DNA of 64,000 nt from Chloroflexota bacterium. Lineage in GTDB: Bacteria > Chloroflexota > Anaerolineae > Aggregatilineales > UBA2796. Location: contig JAJPHV010000112.1 of NCBI GenBank assembly GCA_021325095.1, positions 1 through 64,000 of the forward strand, read 5' to 3'. Below, piece by piece: positions 1-8,661 of this stretch; position 1 is the stretch's first letter; every line of letters begins with the position of its first letter. The position numbers and the translations under genes are program-made. Below the pieces are notes generated by a model. It saw nothing but the letters and a program-made list of their open reading frames with translations. It did no database searches and was not told where the DNA came from.

Positions 1-2
1 CC

Positions 3-92
3 CCAGCCATGGCCCTGTGCCTTACCGACCACATCTGGTCAATTCGTGATGTCCTGCTCACGCCGGTCTTTCCGTCCGGAGGTGCGAGATAA
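3..92 (+). pseudogene. C-terminal tail of an IS1-like transposase at the window edge
   Basis: Reading frame 3 from base 3 gives a short peptide containing LTDHIWSIRDVLL that ends at a stop at about base 92. It closely matches LTDHVWSVSELLW, the end of the IS1-like transposase whose C-terminal part lies at 4219-4746. The rest of this copy is outside the window. It shows that a second, diverged member of the same IS family lies immediately left, directly against the truncated PpiC gene. The exact IS end cannot be placed without the missing left half. Confidence 0.7.
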
Positions 93-687
93 TCTCATAT
101 CACTACCAATACAGCAGTTCTATGACCAAAATCCAGATCGCTTGTCCATCCCAGCCAAAGTACGGATTCGCTACATTCGGATTGGTGTGGGTCAAACGGC
201 AGATGAGGAGAAAGCTGCTCGCACCCGCATAGATGAAGCCTACCAGAGAGTTACATCGGGAGGGATAGATTTTCCCTCAGCGGCGAAGCAATATTCAGAA
301 GACCCGACCACCGCCGCGAATGGCGGGGAATTACCAGGCTGGTTGGGCGAAACTAATGATCCATTCGAGCCGCCGGACTTACACGAACTACACCAAACTG
401 CGTTTAAGTTGGGTATCAACCAGATCAGTTCACCGCTCAAATTAGGCGACAGCTTGTACATTATCCAGGTTCTGGAACGTGTTGATCCGCAAAAACTGTC
501 CCTTGAACAGGCCAAGCCCTACATCAAGGACTTACTATCCGACCAAAAACACGAAGACCTCTTGCGGCAATTGCAGGAACGCCTCGCAAAACAGGCCAAC
601 CTGGTATTCTACGACAGTGTACTGGACAGCTATTACGCCGAGTCTGCCGCCAATACAGACAAGACGAGTCAGCCAGGCAACCCCTGA
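46..687 (+). pseudogene. PpiC/parvulin-type peptidyl-prolyl isomerase, 5'-truncated
   Basis: The protein carries one rotamase (PpiC, parvulin) domain at roughly residues 40-150: a strand with KVRIRYIRI, a helix, the segment DFPSAAKQYSEDP, then GGELPGWLG and a final strand with DSLYIIQVLERV. Parvulins of this type are exported lipoproteins or membrane-anchored foldases that isomerise prolyl bonds. Here the signal peptide and SurA-like N-terminal helices expected upstream are absent. The first 15 or so codons are IS-derived sequence read in another frame, so the PpiC sequence starts near base 85 where the IS tail ends. The likely history is truncation by IS insertion. In the same frame after the stop, a short open stretch runs to about base 753. 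The remnant could still be translated, but probably as a non-exported fragment. Confidence 0.7.
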
Positions 688-776
688 GTTGGTCAAATTC
701 TGCAAGACGAGATCGGATGGCTACACCATTACGGTGTACCCGTGAAGCGATGAGCGAGTAGAAGAAGGTACTTATC

Positions 777-1052
777 ATGAAGTGTCCAATTTGTAACGTA
801 GAACTGAAGATGACAGATCGTCAGGGTGTCGAGATTGACTACTGCCCTCAATGTCGAGGTGTTTGGCTAGACCGCGGGGAACTCGATAAGATCATCGAGC
901 GCTCTGCACAGGAGATGTTCAGGTCGCCTCAAGGCTCGGAATTATCGTCGCATCACGGTCAAAGCAAAGATTGGGATGACGATAGATCTCAAGCAGGGCA
1001 GAAACCTAAGAGAAAATCTTTTCTTGGGGACATGTTCGATATCTTCGACTAA
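777..1052 (+). CDS. TFIIB-type zinc-ribbon protein
   Basis: A 91-residue protein. Its N-terminal 45 residues form a zf-TFIIB ribbon (PF13453 type) with CPIC and CPQC knuckles followed by RGVWLDRGELDKII, a conserved signature of this family. The rest is polar and Lys/Asp-rich and ends in a short hydrophobic DMFDIFD tail. An AGAAGG Shine-Dalgarno sequence precedes the ATG. The molecular role of these small ribbons is unknown. The stop codon is only 16 bp from the IS1-like insertion (left target duplication 1061-1068), so the gene is intact but has lost its native downstream region. The displaced hairpin at 4800-4830 would have been its terminator. Confidence 0.8.
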   Translation: MKCPICNVELKMTDRQGVEIDYCPQCRGVWLDRGELDKIIERSAQEMFRSPQGSELSSHHGQSKDWDDDRSQAGQKPKRKSFLGDMFDIFD

Positions 1053-1804
1053 TATGCTGTAATTACTCGGTAGCTCCACACGAAACGGTAGATCGATAGA
1101 ATCGAAGGTCCATTTAACCCTTTACGCTTGGCGGCAGGAAGGGAAAAATGAACCTTCAAGCGGTATTTTGCCCCTAGGCGGGGTGTGTTGACAAGGGCGT
1201 GGTCGGTAAAGGCAATGTGGTCTGGTGGCAAAAAGGTCGGAAACGGTGCAAGTGCCAGAGTTGCGGGCGGACATTTTCCTACCGACGGGGGACGATGTTC
1301 GATGGATTGCGCCGGGCGGAGGCGCTGGTGGTACAGGTGGTGACACTGTTGGCGTATGGCTGTCCCTGCCAAGCTATCGTGGCGGCCTTTGGGTTGGACG
1401 AGCGCACGGTGATGGACTGGCAGCAGCGCGCCGGGGTTCATGCCCAGGCGGTGCATGAGGCGTTCATTCAGCCGGTGGATTTGCAGCAGGTGCAAGCCGA
1501 CGAACTGCGTGTCAAGTTGCAAGGGCGGGGCGTGCTGTGGGTGGCGATGGCGATCATGGTCAGCACCCGGTTGTGGCTGGGGGCTGTCATCTGTCCGCAG
1601 CGGGATCGTCACCTGATTGACAACTTGGCTGGCCTGGTGTGTCAGATCGCAGGTTAGAGTAAGCCACCAGATCGCGACAGTATCCAGCCAGGAGATCGCG
1701 GCCAAAGTCAGCCAGTAGTAACTCTCGTCGTGGGACAGAATCCTGACCAACGTGCAGAACCAGGCGTTGGAAGGGACCAAGCAGTGACGAGGAGAACCGA
1801 TACA

Positions 1805-3337
1805 ATGGACATCCGAGAAATAGTGAATCGCCTCCGGGCTGGGGAAAGTGACCGAGCAATTCATCGGGAACTGAAAATCGACCGGGCGACGGTCAAGCGG
1901 TATCGGACATGGGCTGAACAAGAAGGACTGTTAACAGGCACGCTGCCGGGTGTAGAGGTCCTGGAAGCACGTTTGAAAGAGAGCCTGGGCGAGAAAGTTG
2001 TTCCGCAGAACGTGTCCAGCGTCGAACCGTATCGAGCGATGGTGGAGGAACTGCGGACCAAAGGGGTGAATATCAAGACGGTGTGGCGTCGCCTGAAGGA
2101 ACGCGGCTATGACGGGAGTATGCACGCCGTGTACCGTTTCGTCTGGCAGATGGAAGGCAAAGGACCAGAGGTCGCCGTCCGCGTGGAATGTACGCCAGGC
2201 GAAGAAGCGCAGGTCGATTTTGGCTATGTGGGCTTACTGCTGGATGAATCTGGACGGGCACGGAAAGCGTGGGCCTTCGTGATGACGCTGTCCTGGAGCC
2301 GCCATATGTATGTCGAGTTCGTCTTTGACCAACGACTGGAAACCTGGCTGCGCCTGCATGTGAACGCTTTCGCGTTCTTTGGGGGTGTTCCGCGCCGCCT
2401 AGTCTGTGACAACTTGAAAGCGGCCATCGTGCGGGCCAGTTGGGATGGCGATTTGCCGCAAGTGCAATGGGCGTATCGGGAATTGGCGGAACATTATGGC
2501 TTTCTGATAGGACCGTGCCGACCAGCGACGCCACAACATAAAGGCAAAGTCGAGCGCGGTGTGGCCTATGTCAAAGGGAGTTTTGTGGCAGGCCGCGAGG
2601 CGGTGACGCTAAAGCTGGCTAACCAGACCGTGCGGGGGTGGTGTTTGGGCGAAGCGGGTTTACGCCAGCATGGCACAACTCGGCAGCAGCCCCTGCGCTG
2701 TTTTCAGGACACCGAGCAGACTGCCCTCCAGCGCTTACCAGAGCGTCCCTACGATTTGGCGACCTGGAAAGCCGTTCGGTTGCATCGGGATGGCTACGTT
2801 GTTTTTGACGGGGCCTATTATTCGGCGCCATTCCGCTATGTGGGTCAAAAACTGTGGGTGCGTGGGGATTACCAGGCCGTCAAGCTCTATACGCCAGATT
2901 ATCAGTTAATCGCTACCCATTCCCGGGTTGGGCCAGGGCAGCGCCAAACCCAACCGGACCACCTAGTGCCTTATAAACAGCCTGGGGTGTTGTGGACTGC
3001 TGAAGTCGTCCACGACAAAGCGCAGGGCATTGGCCCCGCCACCTTCCAGACGGTTCAACGGTTGTTTGAGACCCCAGTCGTGGACCCACTACCCACGATT
3101 CGGCGGCTAATAAAACTAGCCGACCATTACGGCCCAGTGCGCCTGGAGGCGGCCTGTGCACGAGCCTTGGCCCACGATGACCCAGCCTACCGCACCATTA
3201 AGCGGATCTTGCAACTGAATCTGGATGCCCAAGCACCGGCACTGCCCGCTGCGGCAGAACCGCCTACGCCAGTGGCCGCCACCTTTGCCCGTTCAGTCAA
3301 TGAACTGTTGGGTGATTGGGCCCAGGTGCAGCTATGA
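1805..3337 (+). CDS. istA: IS21-family transposase IstA
   Basis: A 510-residue DDE integrase-type transposase that cuts and joins the ends of the IS21 element with help from IstB. The N-terminus has a helix-turn-helix (MDIREIVNRLRAG, then DRAIHRELKIDRATVKRY). The rve catalytic core is visible as AQVDFGYVGLLLDE (first Asp), RLVCDNLKAAI (second Asp) and HKGKVERGVAYVKGSF (Glu). A Mu-transposase C-terminal beta domain follows (RLHRDGYVVFDGAYYSAP). ATG 1805 was chosen because the helix-turn-helix starts there, although the frame is open upstream. The stop overlaps the istB start (ATGA), which couples translation of the two proteins. Confidence 0.93.
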   Translation: MDIREIVNRLRAGESDRAIHRELKIDRATVKRYRTWAEQEGLLTGTLPGVEVLEARLKESLGEKVVPQNVSSVEPYRAMVEELRTKGVNIKTVWRRLKERGYDGSMHAVYRFVWQMEGKGPEVAVRVECTPGEEAQVDFGYVGLLLDESGRARKAWAFVMTLSWSRHMYVEFVFDQRLETWLRLHVNAFAFFGGVPRRLVCDNLKAAIVRASWDGDLPQVQWAYRELAEHYGFLIGPCRPATPQHKGKVERGVAYVKGSFVAGREAVTLKLANQTVRGWCLGEAGLRQHGTTRQQPLRCFQDTEQTALQRLPERPYDLATWKAVRLHRDGYVVFDGAYYSAPFRYVGQKLWVRGDYQAVKLYTPDYQLIATHSRVGPGQRQTQPDHLVPYKQPGVLWTAEVVHDKAQGIGPATFQTVQRLFETPVVDPLPTIRRLIKLADHYGPVRLEAACARALAHDDPAYRTIKRILQLNLDAQAPALPAAAEPPTPVAATFARSVNELLGDWAQVQL

Positions 3338-4083
3338 ATACCAGCCCCCAATTAATCCCACACCTCAAACAACTGCGGCTGTCGGGCATTCTCGATACCT
3401 TGGAAGTGCGCGGTCGCCAGGCGGTAGACGGCCAATGGACCTATGAAGAGTTCCTGGAACGGCTGCTGCAAGATGAAGTCGAACGCCGTGCCCAAAAACA
3501 ATTGACCCTGCGCCTGCGGCGCGGCAACCTTCAGTCGGCCAAGACACTCGATACCTTCGACTTCACAGCCAATCCTTCGGTCAACCGCCAGCACATCCTC
3601 TCGCTAGCCAGCGGTGATTACATTCGCGCGCGGCGCAACGTCCTGATTTGTGGCCCAGCGGGCGTGGGCAAAACCCATTTAGCCCAGGCATTGGCCCATG
3701 AAGCCTGTCGGCAAGCATTCAATGTTTTGTTGGTCAACACCAGTAAAATGCTTCAACATCTGAGCGGTGGGCGCGCGGACGGCTCTCTGGAACGGCGCCT
3801 CCAAGTGTATCTCCGCCCTGATGTGCTTATTTTGGATGATTTTGGCCTGAAGCCTTTACAGGGCAATGCGCCTGAAGACCTTTATGATGTCATCGCCGAA
3901 CGGTATGAACACGGCAGCATTGTCCTAACTTCGAATCGCTCCCCGGCGGAATGGCCCGATCTCTTCCGCGATCCCTTGCTGGCCTCTGCCGGTCTCGACC
4001 GCCTGATGCATGATGCCGAAAAACTGGTGATGACTGGCTCCAGCTACCGGACTCGCTCAACTATGCGTGATAGTCACGATTAA
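3334..4083 (+). CDS. istB: IS21-family ATPase helper IstB
   Basis: A 249-residue AAA+ ATPase of the DnaC/IstB family that assists IstA in target selection and strand transfer. The N-terminal helical region is followed by Walker A (CGPAGVGKTHLAQALAHEA), Walker B (DVLILDDFGLKPL) and sensor 1 (SIVLTSNRSPAEW). Length is normal for the family. The start overlaps the istA stop. No frameshift or stop is seen, so the IstAB pair is complete. Confidence 0.93.
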   Translation: MNTSPQLIPHLKQLRLSGILDTLEVRGRQAVDGQWTYEEFLERLLQDEVERRAQKQLTLRLRRGNLQSAKTLDTFDFTANPSVNRQHILSLASGDYIRARRNVLICGPAGVGKTHLAQALAHEACRQAFNVLLVNTSKMLQHLSGGRADGSLERRLQVYLRPDVLILDDFGLKPLQGNAPEDLYDVIAERYEHGSIVLTSNRSPAEWPDLFRDPLLASAGLDRLMHDAEKLVMTGSSYRTRSTMRDSHD

Positions 4084-4799
4084 TTCGAGGAAAGAAGGTG
4101 GAGGCTGTTGTCGTTTTCGCTCTGAGGGCTGCTTATCTGGCTGACTTTGGATGCAACACCCTGGCTGTATTTCGCCGCGATCTCTTGGCTGATTCTCGTC
4201 CGCAATTTGACACTGGTGCGGCGTTGGGCGCAAAAAGTGGCGCTGTACATCACCTTTGACGGCTTGGCGGCCTACCGTGACGCCTTCGAGCGCGCGTTCT
4301 CCGACAAAGGACGAGGCTTGTGGGACCGCACGGTCAACTGTGTCTGGCCGTGCCTGACCTTGGCTCAGGTCGTCAAACACCAGGCCAACGGCTCCTTTCG
4401 CATCGCCCGCTATGTCCTGCGCGGCTCGTGTACCATGCTCGCCCGCCTGCGGACTGCCACCCAACTCGACGGCACGATCAACACGGCCTTTATCGAGCGC
4501 CTCAACGGTACCTTCCGGGCTTATCTGGCTCCGCTGGTTCGGCGCACGCATGGCCTGGCTCGCACTCAGCAAACCGTCACGGGTGCTGTCTTTCTGCTTG
4601 GCTGTGTTTACAACTTCTGCCGTGTCCATTCTACCCTCAAGCACCAGACCCCGACTATGGCTGCCAAACTCACCGACCATGTCTGGTCCGTTTCTGAATT
4701 ACTTTGGCATCGTCCCAATCACTGTTCTCACTCATCTACCGTTTGATGTGGAGCTACCAATTACTCAAGCAGGTTGAGTGCTACGCACTTTCTATCTTC

Positions 4800-4830
4800 G
4801 GCTGGCGCGATGAGCGCTGGTGCGCCAGCC
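4800..4830 (+). terminator. GC-rich hairpin, probable displaced terminator
   Basis: A 9-bp perfect stem, GGCTGGCGC at 4800-4808 pairing with GCGCCAGCC at 4822-4830, with a 13-nt loop. No clear T-tract follows. Before the IS1-like insertion this hairpin lay about 90 bp downstream of the zinc-ribbon stop codon, so it is best read as the terminator of that transcription unit, now moved 3.7 kb away. Confidence 0.45.
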
Positions 4831-5136
4831 TATAGTGGACAACAGCCGCTATGTCTGGGGCTACTGGCGCACCGAGCGCCTACGCACTTCAGCTTGTGCC
4901 GTGGGTGATGTACTTCGACAAGAGCATTAGCCTACATGGAACATATTGCCGACATTCCGCACCCCACTTGCCGCAATTCCGCATTTTTCACCACGAAGGT
5001 GCGCAATATCGAACCAGCAGTCTGGATCAGCAATTCAGCGAATTCTCATTAGTTGAGATCGAGGTAATGGAGCCAGTTCAAACCGAGATCCACCCCAGGT
5101 ATGACAAGTAGCAACGTTTGCGTTTGGCAAGGATAT

Positions 5137-6525
5137 TTAGAGTGGTGGACGCTGCCAACCGCCCAACACCGTCTCAATGTGTTGAGCCACTGCTAAGGCC
5201 ACGTCCTCACGCCAAGGACGAGCCACGATCTGGATCCCGATAGGCAACCCATCAGGCGAAGTGCCTCCACGAACGACTGCACCAGGCCATCCTGTCAGGT
5301 TATAAGTTATTGTGTAACTGAAGGCGGGAAATTTGTCACTCAGAGTACCATGGGACATGGCAGGATAGGCGTTCACAGGACAGATAATCACGTCATATGT
5401 CTCTAAAAAGGCAAGCATGGCACTGCGGAATGAATCCAATTGTCTAGTTAAATCGACGAATTCAGCAGTCAATTTCGCAACGCCTGACTGCGTGTCTTGC
5501 GCCCACTGGTTGAAAGGATGTACTTCAGTTGTTCTAGCTTGCTCAAGCAATCTTCGGACCCAAGCACCATCTGCACTAAAAAGCCTCGACATCATTTCGT
5601 CGGATCGCTCGATGCCAGTTGGTCGGTTTTCCTCTACCGAAACCCCCTTGTCAGAGAGCGCTTTTACAGCGCTCCGGACAACTTCAGCCGTTTCGGGTGT
5701 GGGTGACACAATCCCATTATCAGTGTGAAAGGCTACGCGCAGACCTTTGAGAGCAATGGTTTTGGGATCACCGAGTGGCATAGGGACAATCGCCGGATCA
5801 TGCCAGTCTACTCCGGCAATGATGGGGAGTGTCAGCACCAAGTCCTCCACGAAGCGGGCCATCGGGCCAATTTGCTGTAATGCATCCAATGCTCCCATAT
5901 CAAAAGAAATAATATGGCCCGTTCTGGGCACGCGCCCGGAGGTGGGCTTAATCCCAGCAATGCCGCAAAAATGTGACGGTAGCCGGATACTTCCTCCAAA
6001 GTCACTGCCGATGTCCAGAGGTGATCCACCTGCGGCGATGATAGCCGCTGCTCCACCACTGCTGCCACCAGGGGTACGCGACAGGTTATACGGATTGTTC
6101 GTCCGACCATAGATCAAGTTATCGGTTTCAAAGGCAAGAGTCAATTCCGGGGTATTAGTCTTGCCAAGCAGGATCGCGCCAGCACGACGCAACCGGGCCA
6201 CAACGGTCGCATCCTGTGTTGGTATGAACGACGCGCGCCCCTTCGTTCCTCCTGTGCTGATGACGTCTGCTGTATCGAATGAATCTTTTATCGTCATCGG
6301 GACGCCGTGAAGCGGTCCTTGGATGTCCCCATGAGCGAGTGCCGCATCAGCTACGCGCGCCTGCTTCTGGGCTGCATCAGCTGTGAGTTGCACGACGGCA
6401 TTGAGTTGGGGATTTACAGCCTCAATACGTTGCAAATAGGCATTGACTACCTCTTCCGAGGAAACTTCTTTAGCACGAATGGCTTGCGCCAGTGCTGCGG
6501 CTGAGGCATAAATTAATTCGTCCAT
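5137..6525 (-). CDS. Amidase-signature family hydrolase (passenger gene)
   Basis: A 462-residue amidase-signature enzyme, a family that hydrolyses amide bonds with a Ser-cisSer-Lys triad. The Lys lies in MTIKDSFDTADV, the cis-Ser and nucleophile region in SRTPGGSSGGAAAI, and the substrate-site loop in GSDFGGSIRLPSHFCGIAG. The length is near that of GatA, but no gatB or gatC is nearby, so a role in tRNA amidation is unlikely; substrate unknown. The start at 6525 (MDELIYAS) has a GGGAGA ribosome site. The longer reading to 6603 would run through the IS end at 6538-6550. The gene sits inside the compound unit, and its promoter may come from the adjacent IS end. It looks acquired by transposition. 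Confidence 0.85.
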   Translation of the reverse strand: MDELIYASAAALAQAIRAKEVSSEEVVNAYLQRIEAVNPQLNAVVQLTADAAQKQARVADAALAHGDIQGPLHGVPMTIKDSFDTADVISTGGTKGRASFIPTQDATVVARLRRAGAILLGKTNTPELTLAFETDNLIYGRTNNPYNLSRTPGGSSGGAAAIIAAGGSPLDIGSDFGGSIRLPSHFCGIAGIKPTSGRVPRTGHIISFDMGALDALQQIGPMARFVEDLVLTLPIIAGVDWHDPAIVPMPLGDPKTIALKGLRVAFHTDNGIVSPTPETAEVVRSAVKALSDKGVSVEENRPTGIERSDEMMSRLFSADGAWVRRLLEQARTTEVHPFNQWAQDTQSGVAKLTAEFVDLTRQLDSFRSAMLAFLETYDVIICPVNAYPAMSHGTLSDKFPAFSYTITYNLTGWPGAVVRGGTSPDGLPIGIQIVARPWREDVALAVAQHIETVLGGWQRPPL

Positions 6526-6537
6526 AGTATCTTTCTC

Positions 6538-8313
6538 CCGACATTCGGCAGAGGTAATCGAAAACCCAACGAATTTGGAAACACAGGCGTTCAAGTAACC
6601 CAAGAATGGCTGTATGAGATGGAATTATAGAATTGCTGGATAGATGGCCCCAAAAGGGCCAATATTTGGTGATGGATGGGTTGCAGATTGAGAACCTGGG
6701 TGAAACGTATAGCGCCGCGTTGGGTGATGAACAGGTCAATGCCATTGAACATCTGAAACACGCGGCGCATGGTAGGGGTCTGGGTCGGTTTGCCAAGCTG
6801 GTCAGGGATGGTCTGTTTTTGAACAGAAAGTTGTGAGCGCAGGCGATGCTCTGCCAGAGCGTAGACCAACAGGCTGATAGCCATGACCATGAGTAAGCCC
6901 ATGATTCGGGATGGCTTTTTGAGGAAGAAATTCGAAGCGAAGAACCAGGGGTCTTTCAGGAAGCGGAAGCCCCGTTCGACAGAGCGGTTCTGGTCTTTGT
7001 AGACGGTGAGCAGTTCAAGTGTTGGCAGTTTTTCTTTGGCAAGTTCGTTGTTAGCGATGATGTATTTGCCCAAAGGCTCCCGACCTTCTGCGACACGAGC
7101 TTCATCCACTTGCAGGCTTGCCCGGAGTTCCCAGGAAATGCTGGGAACTTCACCGGGAGCAGGGCGACCTCGCTTGGCATAGCGCGTCGTGGACTTGGCC
7201 GATGGCGTGAGGGTGTGATATTTCAATCCCTTCTGCACACGCTCACAGGCGGAGAGCGCGTCGGCTTCACAAGCGAATTGCTCACGCGCCAACTTCTTGA
7301 GCGCATTCCTGGTCTCCGTTCGCTCTTTAGCGACGGCCCGCTCGAACTGGCGTAATTCGCGCTCCCGCGCTTTCTGCGAGAGGATGAGCAGCCAGCGCTG
7401 CTCAACGGCCCCATAACTCACCTGCTGTTCTGAGTAGAAATAACCGTCTGGCGTGGAGGTCATATCTTTCTCTGAGATGGAAGTCAGCAAGGCTTGGACT
7501 GCACCCAAAGTCGCTGGAATACGAGTGACCCACTTGAGCTTCGACAACTGCTTGAGATTATCGGCGCTGTACAACGCGCTGTCGGCGATGATATACGGGG
7601 TTTCCTGTTCTGCACCGAAGTGTCCGATGTAAGTTGTCACCATCGAGACCAACCCCTTCTTATCCGCCCGGTTGCCGTCCAGTGCCTCGATGTAGACCGG
7701 GATGCTCTGCGCATTAGCGCATATCAAGCCCAACATCGCTTGCTTGAGGTCGGGCCGATGATCCTTGCTGTACCCGTAGGTGATCTTGATGGCGTTTTCT
7801 TCCTCGTTCTCGTAGGCCCCTTCCACACTGAACGCGCTTGTATCCACATGCGCAAAGCGGTTCACGATGCCCATCACCGCCAGCACGTGGGCGGCCAGGT
7901 GGTAGTAGATTTCCGTCACCCCAACTCTCACGACCCAATCCAATGCCCGTCCCAGGCAGTCATCGTTCAAGTCCTCAGCCATTATCCCTGGCCCTATCAG
8001 CAACTCAACGGGTTTGTTGGCGTAGAATTCCGGCGTCAAATACAACGCCCGATTCACAAACCCCAATCCATTCAGCACCATCGCTTGGATGGCCTGTCCA
8101 ACACTCACCTTCCGTCCGCTGTCTCCGACCAGACGGTCAATCTGTCCGATGAGGTCTATTTCCCGGCATACTCCGGCCACAATCCCCAAATGATCTATCC
8201 GCTGCGTGCTGATCTGAACGTCGTTCATCGTCCGGTCTTTTTGCTTATGGGCGTTTCTACATTAGCCTACCCCATAAATCCTCAATTCTTGATCATCCCC
8301 TGCGGAATGTCGG
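6538..8313 (-). mobile_element. IS1634-family element
   Basis: A 1776-bp element with 13-bp terminal inverted repeats (CCGACATTCGGCA at 6538-6550 and the complement of CCGACATTCCGCA at 8301-8313, one mismatch) enclosing a single transposase gene on the minus strand. The flanks of this inner element do not match each other: CTTTCT lies left and TATTG right. The duplication instead pairs with the outer end at 4949. It therefore arrived together with the amidase gene rather than by separate insertion. Confidence 0.82.
6591..8228 (-). CDS. IS1634-family transposase
   Basis: A 545-residue transposase. The N-terminus (residues 1-120) matches the DUF4277-type domain that opens IS1634 transposases (RIDHLGIVAGVCREIDLIGQ region). 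A DDE RNase H-like core of the IS4 superfamily follows: VDTSAFSVEG carries the first Asp, YIIADSALYSADNL the second, and a YREK-like Glu region is represented by NRSVERGFRFLKDPWFF. Length is normal and no disruption is seen. It is the only transposase that could have moved the compound unit. Confidence 0.88.
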   Translation of the reverse strand: MNDVQISTQRIDHLGIVAGVCREIDLIGQIDRLVGDSGRKVSVGQAIQAMVLNGLGFVNRALYLTPEFYANKPVELLIGPGIMAEDLNDDCLGRALDWVVRVGVTEIYYHLAAHVLAVMGIVNRFAHVDTSAFSVEGAYENEEENAIKITYGYSKDHRPDLKQAMLGLICANAQSIPVYIEALDGNRADKKGLVSMVTTYIGHFGAEQETPYIIADSALYSADNLKQLSKLKWVTRIPATLGAVQALLTSISEKDMTSTPDGYFYSEQQVSYGAVEQRWLLILSQKARERELRQFERAVAKERTETRNALKKLAREQFACEADALSACERVQKGLKYHTLTPSAKSTTRYAKRGRPAPGEVPSISWELRASLQVDEARVAEGREPLGKYIIANNELAKEKLPTLELLTVYKDQNRSVERGFRFLKDPWFFASNFFLKKPSRIMGLLMVMAISLLVYALAEHRLRSQLSVQKQTIPDQLGKPTQTPTMRRVFQMFNGIDLFITQRGAIRFTQVLNLQPIHHQILALLGPSIQQFYNSISYSHSWVT

Positions 8314-8661
8314 TATTGCAGTGATCTGTTTGCATACCGTCAGAGTCATTGGTGTGTCAACTTCAGTATTAGCGATGCGCGCTATCTATTCGACTGGATG
8401 ACAAAGGCAAAGCCAGATGGGAAAGGTGAGCCAACAATCTACGTCTACGTTTACAGTTCAGGAACATACGGCAGCAGAGTGATTCGCCCGTAGAAAGGCT
8501 TGTTGCTCATCCACTCAGGGCTAACCTATTCGAACAATGCTGCGCTTGCGTCAGACCAACCCAAATTGCCCAGGCGATGACTGTTATTTGTGCACTGCGA
8601 CTTGCAGACGGCAATTCTGAATAGTCAAGGCGATACATGATGATCTGTTGACGCATCAAAC

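Larger units (their letters stand above)
1640..4212 (+). mobile_element. IS21-family element (istA-istB)
   Basis: This 2573-bp element starts TGTCA and ends TGACA. Both termini carry long imperfect inverted repeats of about 75 bp built from repeated AGCCA and AGATCGCG blocks, the multiple terminal repeats typical of IS21. It is bounded by the 6-bp direct repeat CTGGTG at 1634-1639 and 4213-4218, inside the transposase gene of the IS1-like element. Both istA and istB are open, so the element could be active. Clean duplications suggest a fairly recent insertion. Confidence 0.92.
1148..4746 (+). pseudogene. IS1-like transposase, interrupted by IS21 and by a nonsense codon
   Basis: The gene is in two parts, 1148-1639 and 4219-4746, which join in frame once the IS21 element and one target duplication are removed (LIDNLAGLV continues with RRWAQKVAL). 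The N-terminus is an InsA-like zinc ribbon with a CQSC knuckle, followed by a helix-turn-helix (LLAYGCPCQAIVAAFGL). Catalytic candidates are QADE, TFDGL and IERLNGTFRAYL, in the order expected for a DDE enzyme. Starting at ATG 1148, codon 10 is TAG (1175-1177), where family members usually have Asn in a CPN motif. A downstream GTG at 1199 would bypass it but lose part of the ribbon. The element therefore looks inactive even apart from the IS21 insertion. Confidence 0.8.
1069..4758 (+). mobile_element. IS1-like element, itself split by an IS21-family insertion
   Basis: The ends are 25-bp imperfect inverted repeats (left 1069-1093, right 4734-4758, 23 of 25 matching) beginning GGTAGCTCCACA. They are flanked by the 8-bp direct repeat AATTACTC at 1061-1068 and 4759-4766. 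Eight to nine bp is the usual duplication size for IS1-type transposition. Removing the inner IS21 element leaves an element of about 1.1 kb with one transposase gene read on the plus strand. The zinc-ribbon N-terminus and DDE-like core fit the IS1 superfamily of fused InsA/InsB proteins; the exact subgroup is not certain. Confidence 0.85.
4949..8313. mobile_element. Compound unit: amidase gene plus IS1634-like element moved together
   Basis: The outer boundaries carry the inverted repeat CCGACATTCCGCA (4949-4961, and its complement at 8301-8313). They are flanked by the 5-bp direct repeat TATTG (4944-4948 and 8314-8318), and deleting the unit restores the L,D-transpeptidase frame. A third copy, CCGACATTCGGCA, lies at 6538-6550, just beyond the transposase stop codon and in the same orientation as the one at 4949. 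So the unit contains a complete IS1634-like element (6538-8313) plus 1.6 kb of passenger DNA ending in a further IS end. Either the transposase used a distant third end, or a second IS copy on the left was lost after composite transposition. Confidence 0.8.
4851..8493 (+). pseudogene. L,D-transpeptidase (YkuD) C-terminal domain, split by the amidase/IS1634 unit
   Basis: Two fragments, 4851-4948 and 8319-8493, join in frame after removal of the inserted unit and one TATTG copy. The left part gives LVPWVMYFDKSISLHGTY. The right part gives AYRQSHWCVNFSISDARYLF followed by an IYVYVYSSGTYGS tail. The order matches the active-site region of the L,D-transpeptidase at 52536-53615 (HGTYWHDGFGYRHSHGCVN). 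Only the last third or so of the protein remains; upstream of 4851 the frame is closed. The catalytic motif reads SHWC where family members have SHGC, so the gene may have been non-functional before the insertion. Confidence 0.8.

Noticed and set aside
1049-1921. A 290-residue minus-strand frame across the IS1-like/IS21 junction
   Set aside because: It spans an insertion junction and is antisense to transposase sequence; no recognisable protein features.
6538-8318. IS1634 as an independent insertion next to the amidase gene
   Set aside because: The sequence left of 6538 does not repeat the TATTG found right of 8313; the matching copy is at 4944-4948, so the whole unit moved together.
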